54,880 nucleotides of DNA from an uncultured Clostridia bacterium (GCA_947588885.1 CANQAH010000004.1:1-54880), one strand, 5' to 3'. Shown: positions 1 through 9,254, counted from the stretch's first letter. Notes: generated from the letters alone by a model not told the origin. Made by a program: numbers and translations.

Positions 1-231
1 CATATGTAATCTGCAAAAGAAAAAATTATTTTAAAGTCCGCGTCTTTGTTCTAAGTGCCAAATTTTTGTTAAAAAATTTGTGTGCAAATTTGGCGAAGCC
101 TTTCTATAATAGGAAATGCGAAGCACTTTCCTATTATAGAATAAAAGCGGACATATGTAATCTGCAAAAGAAAAAATTATTTTAAAGTCCGCGTCTTTGT
201 TCTAAGTGCCAAATTTTTGTTAAAAAATGTG
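1..231. repeat. Intergenic modular repeat, two tandem copies of the arm/core (copy A)
   Basis: Bases 1-77 recur without a mismatch at 152-228, and the match begins at the window edge, so it may extend further left. Between the copies lies a 14-bp stem (103-116 with 127-140). The copies carry the family hallmarks: GTCCGCG, GTTCTAAGTGCC, an A/T-rich arm that can fold (AAATTTTTGTT), GGCGAAGCC, and AGCGGACAT at 147-153. The second copy ends just before the pyrC ribosome binding site. Related elements sit near 4341, 8897, 11079, 16300, 17384, 41662, 43902 and 51843. Function is unknown. Confidence 0.85.
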
Positions 232-244
232 TTGAAAGGAGAAG

Positions 245-1519
245 ATGATGAAATTATTATTAAAAAATGGAACAGTAATAGACTATGCAAGCAAATTTCA
301 AGATAAGGCAGATATATTAATAGAAGATGAGAAAATAATTGAAATATCTAAAGATATTAATGAAACTGCAGATAAAGTAGTTGATTGCACAGGATTATAT
401 ATAATGCCTGGAATGATTGATATGCACTGTCATTTAAGAGAACCAGGAGGAGAACATAAAGAAACTATAGAAACTGGATCAAAAAGCGCTGTTAAAGGTG
501 GTTTTACAACTATTTGCCCAATGCCAAATACAAACCCAACACCTGATAGCGCTATTGTTTTGTCTGAAATTATAGATAAAGCAAAAAAAGTTGGACTTTG
601 TAATGTACTTCCTTTTTCAAGTGTAACTAAAGGAGAAAAAGGAGAAGAATTAGTAGATTTTGAAGAACAGTTAAAAGCTGGTGCAATTGCATTTTCAGAT
701 GATGGAAGACCAGTAGAAAACGCAAGAATGATTAGAGAAGCAATGATTAAAACAAATAAATTAGAAAGTTTTGTTTCTGAACATTGTGAAGAAAAATCAG
801 TATCAGCAGGAGCAATAAATGCTGGAGAAGTTGCTGATAAACTTGGAGTAGAAGGAGTATTACCAGAAGCAGAAGAAATTATGGCAGCAAGAGATATTGT
901 AATTGCTGAAACAAATAAATTACACACACATATTTGTCATATAAGTACAAAAACAACAACAGACACAATAAGAAGTGCAAAGCAAAGAGGTGTAAATGTA
1001 ACATGTGAAACTTGTCCACATTATTATAGTTTTACTGTTGAAGAAGTTCTAAAAAAAGGTGTAAATGCAAAAATGAATCCACCACTACGTGAAGAAAAAG
1101 ATAGACAAGCAATAATACAAGGATTAAAAGATGGAACAATAGATTGTATAGTTACAGATCATGCGCCACATGCTGAAGAAGAAAAAGCACAAGGATTGGC
1201 AAAAGCTCCAAATGGTATAGTTGGATTTGAAACAGCTTTGCCAGCAACAATCACACATTTAGTAGATAAAGGAGAAATAACACTATTAGATATGTGTAGA
1301 CTTATGTCATATAATCCTGCAAAACTTTTAAAATTAGACAAAGGAGAAATAGCTGTTGGAAAAACAGCAGATTTAACAATCTTCGACAAAGATGTTGAAT
1401 ATACTTATACAAAAGAAGACATAGTTTCAAAATCTAAAAATTCACCATTTATAGGAGAAAAACTAAAAGGTAGAGTACAATTTACAATAGTTGCAGGTAA
1501 AATTGTTTATGAAAGATAA
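245..1519 (+). CDS. pyrC: Dihydroorotase (PyrC)
   Basis: Cytosolic amidohydrolase that cyclises N-carbamoyl-aspartate to dihydroorotate in de novo pyrimidine synthesis. The 424-residue length fits the bacterial class I family. Visible motifs are the metal-binding HCHLREPG near residue 61, GGFTTICPMPNTNP, HICHIS (metal ligand region) and TDHAPH near residue 305. An AAAGGAG ribosome site (235-241) precedes two in-frame ATGs at 245 and 248; either could be used. It is the first gene of a pyrC-pyrF-pyrK-pyrD cluster. No aspartate carbamoyltransferase, pyrR or PyrR-type attenuator is visible, and upstream DNA is repeat copy A, so the promoter is probably outside the window or inside the repeat. 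Confidence 0.97.
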   Translation: MMKLLLKNGTVIDYASKFQDKADILIEDEKIIEISKDINETADKVVDCTGLYIMPGMIDMHCHLREPGGEHKETIETGSKSAVKGGFTTICPMPNTNPTPDSAIVLSEIIDKAKKVGLCNVLPFSSVTKGEKGEELVDFEEQLKAGAIAFSDDGRPVENARMIREAMIKTNKLESFVSEHCEEKSVSAGAINAGEVADKLGVEGVLPEAEEIMAARDIVIAETNKLHTHICHISTKTTTDTIRSAKQRGVNVTCETCPHYYSFTVEEVLKKGVNAKMNPPLREEKDRQAIIQGLKDGTIDCIVTDHAPHAEEEKAQGLAKAPNGIVGFETALPATITHLVDKGEITLLDMCRLMSYNPAKLLKLDKGEIAVGKTADLTIFDKDVEYTYTKEDIVSKSKNSPFIGEKLKGRVQFTIVAGKIVYER

Positions 1520-1538
1520 AAAAATAGAGGAAATAAAA

Positions 1539-2474
1539 ATGAATATAATTGATAAATTAATAGAAAAGATTAAAGAAACAAATAATCCAACAGTAATGGG
1601 ATTAGATCCAAGATATGACATGTTACCAAATTGCATTAAAGAAAAAAGATCTAAAGATGTTAAAGATATTTGTAATGGAATTTTAGAATTTAACAAAAAT
1701 TTAATAGATGAAGTATACGATATAATTCCAGCAGTAAAACCACAAATAGCTTTTTATGAAATGTTTGGAGAAGAAGGCATTAGAGTATTTAAAGAAACAT
1801 GTAAATATGCACATGATAAACAAATGATTGTAATTGCAGATGTAAAAAGAGGAGACATAGGATCAACAGCACAAGCTTATTCAAATGCATATATAGGAAA
1901 AACTAGTATAGGAGAAAAAGAAGAGCAATTTTTTGATATAGATTTTTGTACAGTAAATCCTTATTTAGGAACAGATGGAATAAAGCCATTTATAGAAGAT
2001 TGTAAAAAATACAATAAAGGAATATTCATTTTAGTTAAGACTTCAAACCCATCATCAGGAGAATTACAAGATCTAAAATTAGAGAGCGGAGAAACTGTTT
2101 ATGAAGCTGTTGCAAATCTTGTAAATAAATGGGGAGATGAACTAGTCGGAGAAAATGGATATAGCAATATAGGTGCAGTAGTTGGAGCAACATATCCAAA
2201 ACAACTAGAAGAATTAAGAAAATTAATGCCTAATACATATTTCTTAATTCCTGGCTATGGTGCACAAGGAGGAAAGGCATCAGACATTGCTTTAGGATTT
2301 GATAAAAATGGATTAGGAGGAATTGTTAATGCTTCAAGAAGCTTGATGTGTGCATATAAATCAGAGCTTTGGAAAGATAAATTCAAAGATGAAGAATATG
2401 CAAAAGCAACTAGAGCAGAAGCAATCCGCATGAGAGATGAATTAAACAGCTTCTTAAAGAAAGGGGAAAAATAA
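1539..2474 (+). CDS. pyrF: Orotidine 5'-phosphate decarboxylase (PyrF)
   Basis: Decarboxylates OMP to UMP, the last step of the pathway. The protein is 311 residues, matching the longer (type 2) OMP decarboxylase branch rather than the roughly 230-residue form. The catalytic Lys/Asp signature ADVKRGDIGST is present, followed by VNPYLGTDG and a C-terminal GYGAQGGKASD phosphate-binding segment. The start at 1539 is chosen because GAGGAAATAAAA lies directly upstream; an in-frame start at 1491 lies inside pyrC and has no ribosome site. The stop codon overlaps the pyrK start by one base, implying translational coupling. Confidence 0.96.
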   Translation: MNIIDKLIEKIKETNNPTVMGLDPRYDMLPNCIKEKRSKDVKDICNGILEFNKNLIDEVYDIIPAVKPQIAFYEMFGEEGIRVFKETCKYAHDKQMIVIADVKRGDIGSTAQAYSNAYIGKTSIGEKEEQFFDIDFCTVNPYLGTDGIKPFIEDCKKYNKGIFILVKTSNPSSGELQDLKLESGETVYEAVANLVNKWGDELVGENGYSNIGAVVGATYPKQLEELRKLMPNTYFLIPGYGAQGGKASDIALGFDKNGLGGIVNASRSLMCAYKSELWKDKFKDEEYAKATRAEAIRMRDELNSFLKKGEK

Positions 2475-3247
2475 TGAAATATGAAGAAAACTGTGAGTTA
2501 TTAGAAAAAACTCAATTAAAAGATGATATTTTTAAGTTTAAAGTAAAAACAGACAACATTGCAAAAGATTCTAAACCTGGAAATTTTTTAGAAATAAAAG
2601 TTAATGAAGGAGAAACTCCTTTTTTAAGAAGACCTATAAGTATATTCTCAATAGATGGAAACAATGTGGAATTTATATTCCAAGTTAAAGGGACAGGAAC
2701 AGAAATATTATCAAAACAAGAAGTTGGAGCCAAAATAAATATAATTGGTCCTTTAGGAAATGGGACTTTTGATATAAAAGAATATAAAACTGTTGCAATA
2801 ATTGGTGGAGGAATTGGAGTATATCCATTATATGAAGCGGCTAAACAATTAAAAGGAAAAGCCAAGATAAATACTTATCTAGGTTATAGAAACAAAGACT
2901 TAGTAACTGTTGAAAAAGAATTTAAAGAAGTATCAGATAAATTGATTGTTGCAACAGATGATGGAAGCTATGGTGAAAAAGGATTTGCTATTGATTTCCT
3001 TAAAAAAGATGAAAAGCCAGATATAATAATGGCTTGTGGACCATTACCAATGCTTAGAGCCGTAAAACAATTTGCACAAGAAAACAATATTAAATGCCAA
3101 GTTTCATTAGAGGAAAGAATGGGATGCGGAATTGGAGCTTGTTTAGGTTGTGCAGTAAAAACTGCTGCAAGCTCTAAAGAAAGCCCAGAATATTGGCAGG
3201 TTTGCAAGGGTGGGCCAGTGTTTGACGCAACATTGGTAGATTTTTAA
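2474..3247 (+). CDS. pyrK: Dihydroorotate dehydrogenase B, electron transfer subunit (PyrK)
   Basis: Iron-sulfur flavoprotein subunit that passes electrons from the FMN of PyrD to NAD+. The 257 residues contain the FAD-binding RRPISIFS motif near residue 54, a Gly-rich NAD-binding stretch (GGGIGVYPLYEA), and a C-terminal [2Fe-2S] site with ligands in CGIGACLGC plus a later Cys in WQVCKGGP. It starts within the pyrF stop codon (TAATG), downstream of AAAGGGG. The partner pyrD lies 146 bases downstream, further than usual. The intervening DNA (3248-3393) shows no gene. Confidence 0.95.
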   Translation: MKYEENCELLEKTQLKDDIFKFKVKTDNIAKDSKPGNFLEIKVNEGETPFLRRPISIFSIDGNNVEFIFQVKGTGTEILSKQEVGAKINIIGPLGNGTFDIKEYKTVAIIGGGIGVYPLYEAAKQLKGKAKINTYLGYRNKDLVTVEKEFKEVSDKLIVATDDGSYGEKGFAIDFLKKDEKPDIIMACGPLPMLRAVKQFAQENNIKCQVSLEERMGCGIGACLGCAVKTAASSKESPEYWQVCKGGPVFDATLVDF

Positions 3248-3393
3248 AATCCTCATGTACACTCATACACTCCGGTATTTAAAATAAACTTTTGCCTTGT
3301 AATTTATCACTTCTTTTTGAATCTAAAGAAGAGAAAAGCAATATTCTAATGCATTAAATGAATGTATAAAAATAATTTAAAAGGAGAATAAAT

Positions 3394-4302
3394 ATGAAAA
3401 CATCTGTAAATTTTGCTGGAATTGAAATGAAAAATCCAGTAACAGTAGCATCTGGAACATTTGGTTATGGACGTGAATATCAAGATTTTATAGATTTAAA
3501 TAAATTAGGAGCAATAATAACAAAAGGAACATCATTAAAGCCAAAAGCGGGAAATAAGCCACCACGTGTTTGTGAAACAGCAAGTGGAATGTTAAATAGT
3601 ATAGGACTTCAAAATCCGGGAGTTGAATATTTTGCAAAAGTGGATTTACCATTTTTGAAAAAATTTGATACAAAGATAATTGTAAATGCGTGTGGAAGTA
3701 CAATTGAAGAATATGTAGAATTGTGTAAAATATTAAATACACTAGATATTGACGGAGTTGAATTAAATCTTTCTTGCCCAAATGTTAAAGCAGGTTGCTT
3801 AGCATTTGGTACAACATATGAAGGTGTAAAAAATGTAACAAGTCAAGTAAGAAAAGTTTTAGATAAGCCGCTAATTGTAAAGTTAACTCCTAATGTAACA
3901 GATATTACTGCACCTGCAAAAGGAGCAGAAGATGCAGGTGCTGATGCAATTTCTGCAATTAACACATTATTAGGAATGCAAATCGATATAGATAAGAAAA
4001 AGCCAATACTTGCAAATAATACAGGAGGTCTTTCTGGTCCAGCAATAAAACCAGTAGCTATAAGATGCGTATGGCAAATTGCAAATAGTGTAAAAATCCC
4101 AGTAATGGGACTTGGTGGAATTATGAACGGAAATGATGCAGTAGAATTCATGATTGCCGGAGCAACAGCTGTTTCAATTGGAGCTGGAAATTTTATAGAT
4201 CCTACAGTTAGTGTTAAAACAATAGAAGGAATTGAAGAATATATGAGAAAACACAACATAGAAGATATAAATCAAATAATAGGAAGCATTCAAACAAATT
4301 AA
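3394..4302 (+). CDS. pyrD: Dihydroorotate dehydrogenase B, catalytic subunit (PyrD, class 1B)
   Basis: FMN enzyme that oxidises dihydroorotate to orotate and uses PyrK to reach NAD+. The 302-residue length fits class 1B. Visible are VASGTFGYG at the N-terminus, the catalytic-loop Cys in LNLSCPNVK, KLTPNVTDI, and the FMN phosphate-binding MGLGGI and AVSIGAGNF segments. An AAAAGGAG ribosome site precedes the ATG. A strong terminator follows, so pyrD closes the operon. Confidence 0.97.
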   Translation: MKTSVNFAGIEMKNPVTVASGTFGYGREYQDFIDLNKLGAIITKGTSLKPKAGNKPPRVCETASGMLNSIGLQNPGVEYFAKVDLPFLKKFDTKIIVNACGSTIEEYVELCKILNTLDIDGVELNLSCPNVKAGCLAFGTTYEGVKNVTSQVRKVLDKPLIVKLTPNVTDITAPAKGAEDAGADAISAINTLLGMQIDIDKKKPILANNTGGLSGPAIKPVAIRCVWQIANSVKIPVMGLGGIMNGNDAVEFMIAGATAVSIGAGNFIDPTVSVKTIEGIEEYMRKHNIEDINQIIGSIQTN

Positions 4303-4316
4303 AAATATTAGTATCT

Positions 4317-4346
4317 AAATCCTCGAATTTTTCGAGGATTTTTTAT
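4317..4346 (+). terminator. Rho-independent terminator of the pyr operon
   Basis: Perfect 11-bp stem (4317-4327 with 4331-4341), 3-base loop, then a T-run that also forms the left arm of the neighbouring repeat hairpin. Confidence 0.9.
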
Positions 4347-4497
4347 CTTATAGGAAATTTCTTCGAATTTCCTATAAGATAAAAGTTTCGCTCAATTTGC
4401 ACACAAATTTTTAACAAAAATTTGGCGCATAGAACAAAGACGCGGACTTTAAAATGTTATAAATAGCGAAAATGTTAATAATGTCCGCTATAGTTCC
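4341..4497. repeat. Intergenic modular repeat, copy B
   Basis: A 19-bp perfect stem (4341-4359 with 4366-4384, loop TCTTCG) is followed by the arm ending in GGCGCATAGAACAAAGACGCGGACT. The core spacer follows, and the element closes at AATGTCCGCTATAGTTC. GCGGAC and GTCCGC are inverted, and AGAACAA mirrors the closing TAGTTC imperfectly. It fills most of the pyrD-yqfC gap. Its core spacer is almost the same as in the copy at 51843. Confidence 0.8.
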
Positions 4498-4580
4498 AGA
4501 ATCAAATAAAAAGTACAAGAATATAACACGTATATTATTAAAACCAAAGAATATATATTATCATAGTGAGGGTTAATAAT

Positions 4581-4844
4581 ATGAATTTTAATAGAGTGAA
4601 TGAAATTCTAGATTTGCCAAAAGAAGTTGGCACAAATATTCCTAAAATAACAATGATAGGATTTAACGAAGTTTTAATTGAAAACTATAAAGGAATATTA
4701 GAGTATGAGGATTTTTTTATAAGAGTAAAAACACATATAGGAAATGTAATTATAAATGGATTTGAACTTAAACTAAATCAAATTACAGATGAAGATATAA
4801 AAATCACAGGACAAATAGAAAATTTAGACTTTGAATGCAGGTGA
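4581..4844 (+). CDS. yqfC: Sporulation protein YqfC
   Basis: Small protein (87 residues) of the YqfC family, which in Bacillus is made in the mother cell during sporulation and precedes yqfD. The recognisable pattern is IPKITMIGFNEVLIENYKGILEYEDFFIRVKT followed by an I-x-G-F-x-L segment; the identification also rests on its exact position before yqfD. The ATG at 4581 is preferred because GTGAGGG sits 8 bases upstream. The in-frame GTG at 4566 is part of that ribosome site. The stop is four bases before the yqfD start. Confidence 0.9.
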   Translation: MNFNRVNEILDLPKEVGTNIPKITMIGFNEVLIENYKGILEYEDFFIRVKTHIGNVIINGFELKLNQITDEDIKITGQIENLDFECR

Positions 4845-4848
4845 TAAA

Positions 4849-6030
4849 ATGAATTTTAAAAATTATTTGAATTTTGCAAAGGGATACCTTCAAATAGAAG
4901 TTGAAGGATTTTTTATAGAAAGATTTGTAAATAATTGTGCAAAAGAAAATATAAATTTATGGAGAACAAAAAGAGTAAGCCAAACAAAAATACTTGCAAA
5001 TATCGAAATACAGGACATAAAAAGAGTAAGAAAAATTTTACGCCAAACAAAATGTAAAGTGAAAATAAAAAAGAAAAAAGGAGTACCATTTATAATAAAA
5101 AAATATAGAAAAAGAAAAGTATTTTTAATTGCTTTTATTTTAATGATTTTAATAATTATAGGTTTATCAAATTTTGTGTGGAATATTGAAGTTATAGGAA
5201 ATACAAGCATAACACAAGAAGAGATACTTAATCAATTAAATGCACAAGGCTTGGAAATAGGAACTCTTAAACATAAAATAAATACAAACAGAATAATTGA
5301 ACAAATGAGATTAGCAAATGAAAAAATTGCATGGATTGGAATTGAAGTTGAAGGAACAAATGCAAAAGTAACAATTGTGGAAGCAACAGAAAAACCAGAG
5401 ATTTTAGATAAAAACGAATATTGTAATATTATTTCAGACAAAGAAGCAATAATAACAAAAGTAAATGTAACGAATGGAACTGCAATGGTAAAAGAAGGAG
5501 ATGTAGTAGAAAAGGGAAATTTATTAATTGCAGGTTGGATTGAAGGACAATATACTGGAATGAGATATATGCATGCTACAGGAACAATAAAAGCAAAAGT
5601 TTGGTATACTTCTGAAAAATATGAAAACTATATACAGGATGAAAAAGTTCAAACAGAAAATAAAGAAAATAAGTATGCAATTTGCTTAAACAAAAATGAA
5701 ATAAATTTTTTTAAAAGGGTTTCAAAATTTGAAAAATATGATAAAATAGAATCTAGTAAAAAAGTGAAATTATTTAACAATTTTTATTTACCAATTGAAT
5801 TCAAAAAAATAACTAATTATGAATATAAAATAGAGAAAAAACAATATGATAAAGAAACACTTGAAAACAAGATAACAACTGAACTTGAAGAACAAATGAA
5901 GACTGACCTAAAAGACAAAGAAATATTAAATAGAGATGTATTAGTCGAGGAAAAAGAAAATGGTATAAAAGTAAGACTAATATATGAAGTCACTGAAGAA
6001 ATTGGGGTAGAGGAAAAATTGGTTTCATGA
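4849..6030 (+). CDS. yqfD: Sporulation protein YqfD
   Basis: 393-residue membrane protein of the YqfD family, a mother-cell sporulation protein of unknown biochemical role. A basic N-terminal domain (about 1-85) precedes one membrane helix near residues 86-108 (FLIAFILMILIIIGLSNFVW). After it comes the extracytoplasmic domain with the family pattern WNIEVIGN, G-L-x-x-G-x-L-K and AWIGIEVEGTNAKVTIVEA. The ATG at 4849 is used. The frame is open to 4831, but that ATG-less extension overlaps yqfC. The gene is coupled to yqfC and 12 bases before the next gene. Confidence 0.93.
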   Translation: MNFKNYLNFAKGYLQIEVEGFFIERFVNNCAKENINLWRTKRVSQTKILANIEIQDIKRVRKILRQTKCKVKIKKKKGVPFIIKKYRKRKVFLIAFILMILIIIGLSNFVWNIEVIGNTSITQEEILNQLNAQGLEIGTLKHKINTNRIIEQMRLANEKIAWIGIEVEGTNAKVTIVEATEKPEILDKNEYCNIISDKEAIITKVNVTNGTAMVKEGDVVEKGNLLIAGWIEGQYTGMRYMHATGTIKAKVWYTSEKYENYIQDEKVQTENKENKYAICLNKNEINFFKRVSKFEKYDKIESSKKVKLFNNFYLPIEFKKITNYEYKIEKKQYDKETLENKITTELEEQMKTDLKDKEILNRDVLVEEKENGIKVRLIYEVTEEIGVEEKLVS

Positions 6031-6042
6031 AAGGAGAAAAAA

Positions 6043-7203
6043 TTGGAACAAAGAAGTTTAAGAGTCGTAGATTCAAATAAAACTTTTTTCGGAAAAATCA
6101 GCAGTACTTTATCAAAAATTATGATACCAACTAAAATTGGTATCAATGGAATGGTTATAAACTTTAAGAGAAATAATCTTTTGAAATCATATGAAGCCAA
6201 ACATAAAGAAGGCTTAGATGAAGAAAAGAAAAAAATAGCAGAAGACAAATATCAAGAAGCATATACACTATACTTAGAAGCAATTGACAAATATATAATG
6301 GATAGTGTTTATAAAAAAGTAAAGTTGAATACTGCGTCTGATTTTGAAAAAGAAGCAATGGGAAACTATTATAAAATAACGTCATTAAAGGAAAATGAAT
6401 ATATTGAATATAAATATAGAAAACAAAAATATTTAATAGAATTAGATTATGAGTCTTTAAAATTAAATGCAAAAGAAAAACTATTAGAAAAATATAAAGC
6501 TTTTTATATTGAACAAATGGATATTTTTTATAAAGGAATTCTTAAAAATTATGCAGTAAAATTAGCGGATACACCTAGAGGTGGAGAAAACTTAAAAATA
6601 AAAGTTTACACCAGCATATTTGAAACATTAAATGAATATGTATCAACAATACTTCCAATTAAGGATAATGGAAAAATAGATGAAAGAATAAGAGATGATT
6701 ACAATAAACTTGATCAATTTGATATTGGAGAGTTAGATGCAAAAGATTATGTTGAAAAAAATATGCTTTTATTAAATATAAGTAGACAACTATTTACTCA
6801 CAGCTTGCCATTAGTTGCAGCAGAACAATGCTATAATAAACTATTAAGTGATTTAAGATTAATAATAGTAAGAATAGAATCAGAAAGACAAAAATCAGAA
6901 GCATATGACTTATTATTAGACTTAGCAGAAGCTTATAATATAAAAACACTATCAACAAAAGTATATTGGGAAAAATTAGAAGAAAGAGAAAAATATAAAA
7001 AATTCTGGGAAAAATACAAAAACACAGATAATCCAAAAGAAAAAGAAATATTATTCTTAAAAAGAGAAATTGAAACAATAGAAGATAATGAAAATAATAG
7101 GGCTATACTTGCATTCTACAAAGAAAAACTTATATCTTATGGAGTTATGAGAAAAATAAAAAATTCTTGTAGGACAAGCACAAAATATAAAAAAATAAAA
7201 TAG
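6043..7203 (+). CDS. Unrecognised helical protein between yqfD and ybeY
   Basis: 386 residues starting at TTG, six bases after an AAGGAG site. The sequence is rich in Lys, Glu, Tyr and Ile and looks almost entirely alpha-helical. No signal peptide, membrane helix, P-loop or metal motif was found, and I do not recognise the family. Its position matters: in Bacillus and many Clostridia yqfD is followed by phoH (and often the 7TM-HD gene pgpH), then ybeY. Here this gene takes that slot and no PhoH Walker motif is visible. Gap to ybeY is 12 bases, so it is co-transcribed. A role in sporulation or RNA metabolism is only an inference from context. Confidence 0.85.
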   Translation: MEQRSLRVVDSNKTFFGKISSTLSKIMIPTKIGINGMVINFKRNNLLKSYEAKHKEGLDEEKKKIAEDKYQEAYTLYLEAIDKYIMDSVYKKVKLNTASDFEKEAMGNYYKITSLKENEYIEYKYRKQKYLIELDYESLKLNAKEKLLEKYKAFYIEQMDIFYKGILKNYAVKLADTPRGGENLKIKVYTSIFETLNEYVSTILPIKDNGKIDERIRDDYNKLDQFDIGELDAKDYVEKNMLLLNISRQLFTHSLPLVAAEQCYNKLLSDLRLIIVRIESERQKSEAYDLLLDLAEAYNIKTLSTKVYWEKLEEREKYKKFWEKYKNTDNPKEKEILFLKREIETIEDNENNRAILAFYKEKLISYGVMRKIKNSCRTSTKYKKIK

Positions 7204-7215
7204 AAAGGCAAAATA

Positions 7216-7686
7216 TTGGAAGAAAGAGTACAAATAGAATTTTTAGATATAGAAGAAAATGACCAATACATAAAAAATGCAGAAACAGTTGTAAATAAAT
7301 GTTTTGAAATTGAAAATTTATTAGATACAAAATTATACATAAGTTTAATTTTAACAACACCAGATAAGATACAAGATTTTAATAATACATATAGAAACAT
7401 AAATAAGCCAACAGATGTATTATCTTTTCCAATGTTTGAAAAAGAAGAATTAGAAAATTTTAAAAGTCAAATAGAAGAACCACTTGGTGATATTATTATT
7501 TCAATCGAACAAGTAAAAAATCAAGCAATAGAATATGGACATTCTTTTGAAAGAGAATTTAGTTATATGATAGTTCATGGATTTTATCATTTGATGGGAT
7601 ATGATCATATAGAATCAAGTGATAGAGCAAAAATGAGAGAAAAAGAAGAGAATATTTTAAATGAGTTAAACATTATAAGAGAATAA
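7216..7686 (+). CDS. ybeY: Endoribonuclease YbeY (rRNA maturation factor)
   Basis: Zinc-dependent endoribonuclease acting in 16S rRNA 3'-end maturation and 70S quality control. The 156-residue protein has the family zinc signature HGFYHLMGYDH near residues 117-127, and TDVLSFPMF plus GDIIIS in the core. The start is TTG at 7216 behind AAAGGC. The C-terminal acidic segment (MREKEENILNELNI) is typical. It belongs to the yqfC-yqfD-orf386-ybeY transcription unit. Confidence 0.96.
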   Translation: MEERVQIEFLDIEENDQYIKNAETVVNKCFEIENLLDTKLYISLILTTPDKIQDFNNTYRNINKPTDVLSFPMFEKEELENFKSQIEEPLGDIIISIEQVKNQAIEYGHSFEREFSYMIVHGFYHLMGYDHIESSDRAKMREKEENILNELNIIRE

Positions 7687-7710
7687 AACAGAAGAGAAAG
7701 AGGGAATCTT

Positions 7711-8832
7711 ATGAGTAGAAAGGGAAAAAAACAAAAGCAAACTAAAAGTAAAAAGCCACTTGCAATTTTTACAATTTTATTATTTTTAGTTTTATGTGCA
7801 GCTGGAGCATATTTAGGATACAATATTTTTGTTAATAAGAAAAACGTTCAAGAAGTATTATCTCAGGCAATTATACCTACGCCAGAAATACCACCAGAAC
7901 CTGAAAAAAAGGTTGAAATTTTTTCAGGAGATAAGAGACCTATTGCATGTATGATAGATAATCATGAATCAGCGTGGCCACAATTTTCAATAAATGATGC
8001 TTATTTAGTATATGAACTACTTGTTGAGGGTGGAGAAACAAGATTTATGGCTTTATTTAAAGAAAAAGATGCTGAAAAAGTTGGACCAATGAGAAGTTCA
8101 AGACATTATTTTCTTGACTATGCTTTAGAAAATGATGCAATATATGCTCATATAGGTTGGAGCCCTCAAGCTCAAAAAGATATAAAGAGTTTAGGAGTAA
8201 ATAATATTAATGGACTTGAATATGATACTGGTAAGGCTTGGAAAGAAGGAGATGTATTCTGGAGAATTTCAAAAGAAGCAAATAAAACTTATAAAAAACC
8301 ACACAATTCATTAACTAGTACTGTAGCAATAAGAGAGGCTGCTACTAAAAAAGGATATAGAACTACTTCAACTCAAAAAAGTGTATTACATTACGTTACA
8401 GATGAAGTAGCTTTTGATGAAAAAGAAGATGCAGTTACGGCAACAACAGTAACAATACCTTTTTCAACGCTTCAAACTGTAAAATATACATATGATGCTG
8501 AAACACAAAGATATACTAGATATGCTAGAAAAGAAATTCAAACTGATGCAGTAACATCAGAAAATATAACAACAAAAAATATAATAATTACTATTGCATC
8601 ATATTACACTTTATCTGATAAAGAAAACAAAGGAAGACAAGGATTAAAAAATATAGGAACTATGGAAGGATATTATATTACAAACGGAAAAGCAATTCCT
8701 ATTACTTGTACAAAAGATGATAGAAGTTCTCAAACTGTTTATAAAGACGCTGCTGGAAATGAAATTGATATAAATGATGGAAATACTTTTATTGAAATTA
8801 TCCCATCAACTCAAAAACCAAAATTTGAATAA
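7711..8832 (+). CDS. DUF3048 (YerB-like) membrane-anchored protein
   Basis: 373 residues: a basic cytoplasmic head (1-22), one hydrophobic helix (23-43) and an extracytoplasmic DUF3048 region. Diagnostic stretches are RPIACMIDNHESAWPQ, LVYELLVEGGETRFMALF, VGPMRSSRHYF and RISKEANKTYKKPHNS. B. subtilis YerB is a lipoprotein, but here no lipobox Cys is evident (the helix runs through LVLCAAGAYLGY), so membrane anchoring by the helix is more likely. The biochemical function is unknown. AAAGAGGG precedes the ATG, and a terminator ends the unit six bases after the stop. Confidence 0.9.
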   Translation: MSRKGKKQKQTKSKKPLAIFTILLFLVLCAAGAYLGYNIFVNKKNVQEVLSQAIIPTPEIPPEPEKKVEIFSGDKRPIACMIDNHESAWPQFSINDAYLVYELLVEGGETRFMALFKEKDAEKVGPMRSSRHYFLDYALENDAIYAHIGWSPQAQKDIKSLGVNNINGLEYDTGKAWKEGDVFWRISKEANKTYKKPHNSLTSTVAIREAATKKGYRTTSTQKSVLHYVTDEVAFDEKEDAVTATTVTIPFSTLQTVKYTYDAETQRYTRYARKEIQTDAVTSENITTKNIIITIASYYTLSDKENKGRQGLKNIGTMEGYYITNGKAIPITCTKDDRSSQTVYKDAAGNEIDINDGNTFIEIIPSTQKPKFE

Positions 8833-8837
8833 AATAG

Positions 8838-8873
8838 AAAAGTTAGCAACTAATTTATGTTGCTAACTTTTTT
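8838..8873 (+). terminator. Rho-independent terminator
   Basis: 13-bp perfect stem (8838-8850 with 8859-8871) with an 8-base loop and a T-run. It ends the yqfC-to-DUF3048 unit. Confidence 0.92.
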
Positions 8874-8896
8874 GTATAGCATGTAGTTTAAAGTTT

Positions 8897-9052
8897 AGAA
8901 CAATAGCGGACATTCTTATTTATCATACAATATAAATTCATTGCAAAGTCCGCGCAATTGTTCGCCCGCCAAAATTTCTAAAGAAATTTTGTGTGGATTT
9001 GAGGCGAAGCCATTATATAATATGAAATTGCGAAGAAATTTCATATTATATG
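8897..9052. repeat. Intergenic modular repeat, copy C (inverted orientation)
   Basis: Runs in the opposite direction to copy B: AGAACAATAGCGGACAT first, then a spacer, CAAAGTCCGCGCAATTGTTCGCCCGCC, the A/T arm, GAGGCGAAGCC, and finally a 15-bp stem (9015-9029 with 9037-9051). It occupies the terminator-to-era gap (8833-9281). From 9053 to 9225 nothing else was recognised. Confidence 0.8.
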
Positions 9053-9225
9053 AAAACGTATCGAAAGTTATTGAATTAGAAATTCTTAATGAATTTTATG
9101 GAAAATGTTCACGAATGTAGTGAAAGGGTGCCATAAAATTTATTTTGAATTTCTTTGAAAATAAGCTTGAGCGCGTATTTTTTATAAAAATTAAACTATA
9201 TGCATAGATAAACATAAGTAATAAG

Positions 9226-9254
9226 TTGTTAAAAAGTGGAAAGTGTGCTAAAAT
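9226..9254 (+). promoter_or_regulatory. Candidate sigma-A promoter of era
   Basis: TTGTTA, 17-base spacer, TAAAAT, ending 27 bases before the era ATG. Confidence 0.55.

Noticed and set aside
430..927. Minus-strand open frame inside pyrC
   Set aside because: Antisense shadow of a clearly conserved gene with no ribosome site. The same applies to the many antisense frames inside the other AT-rich genes.
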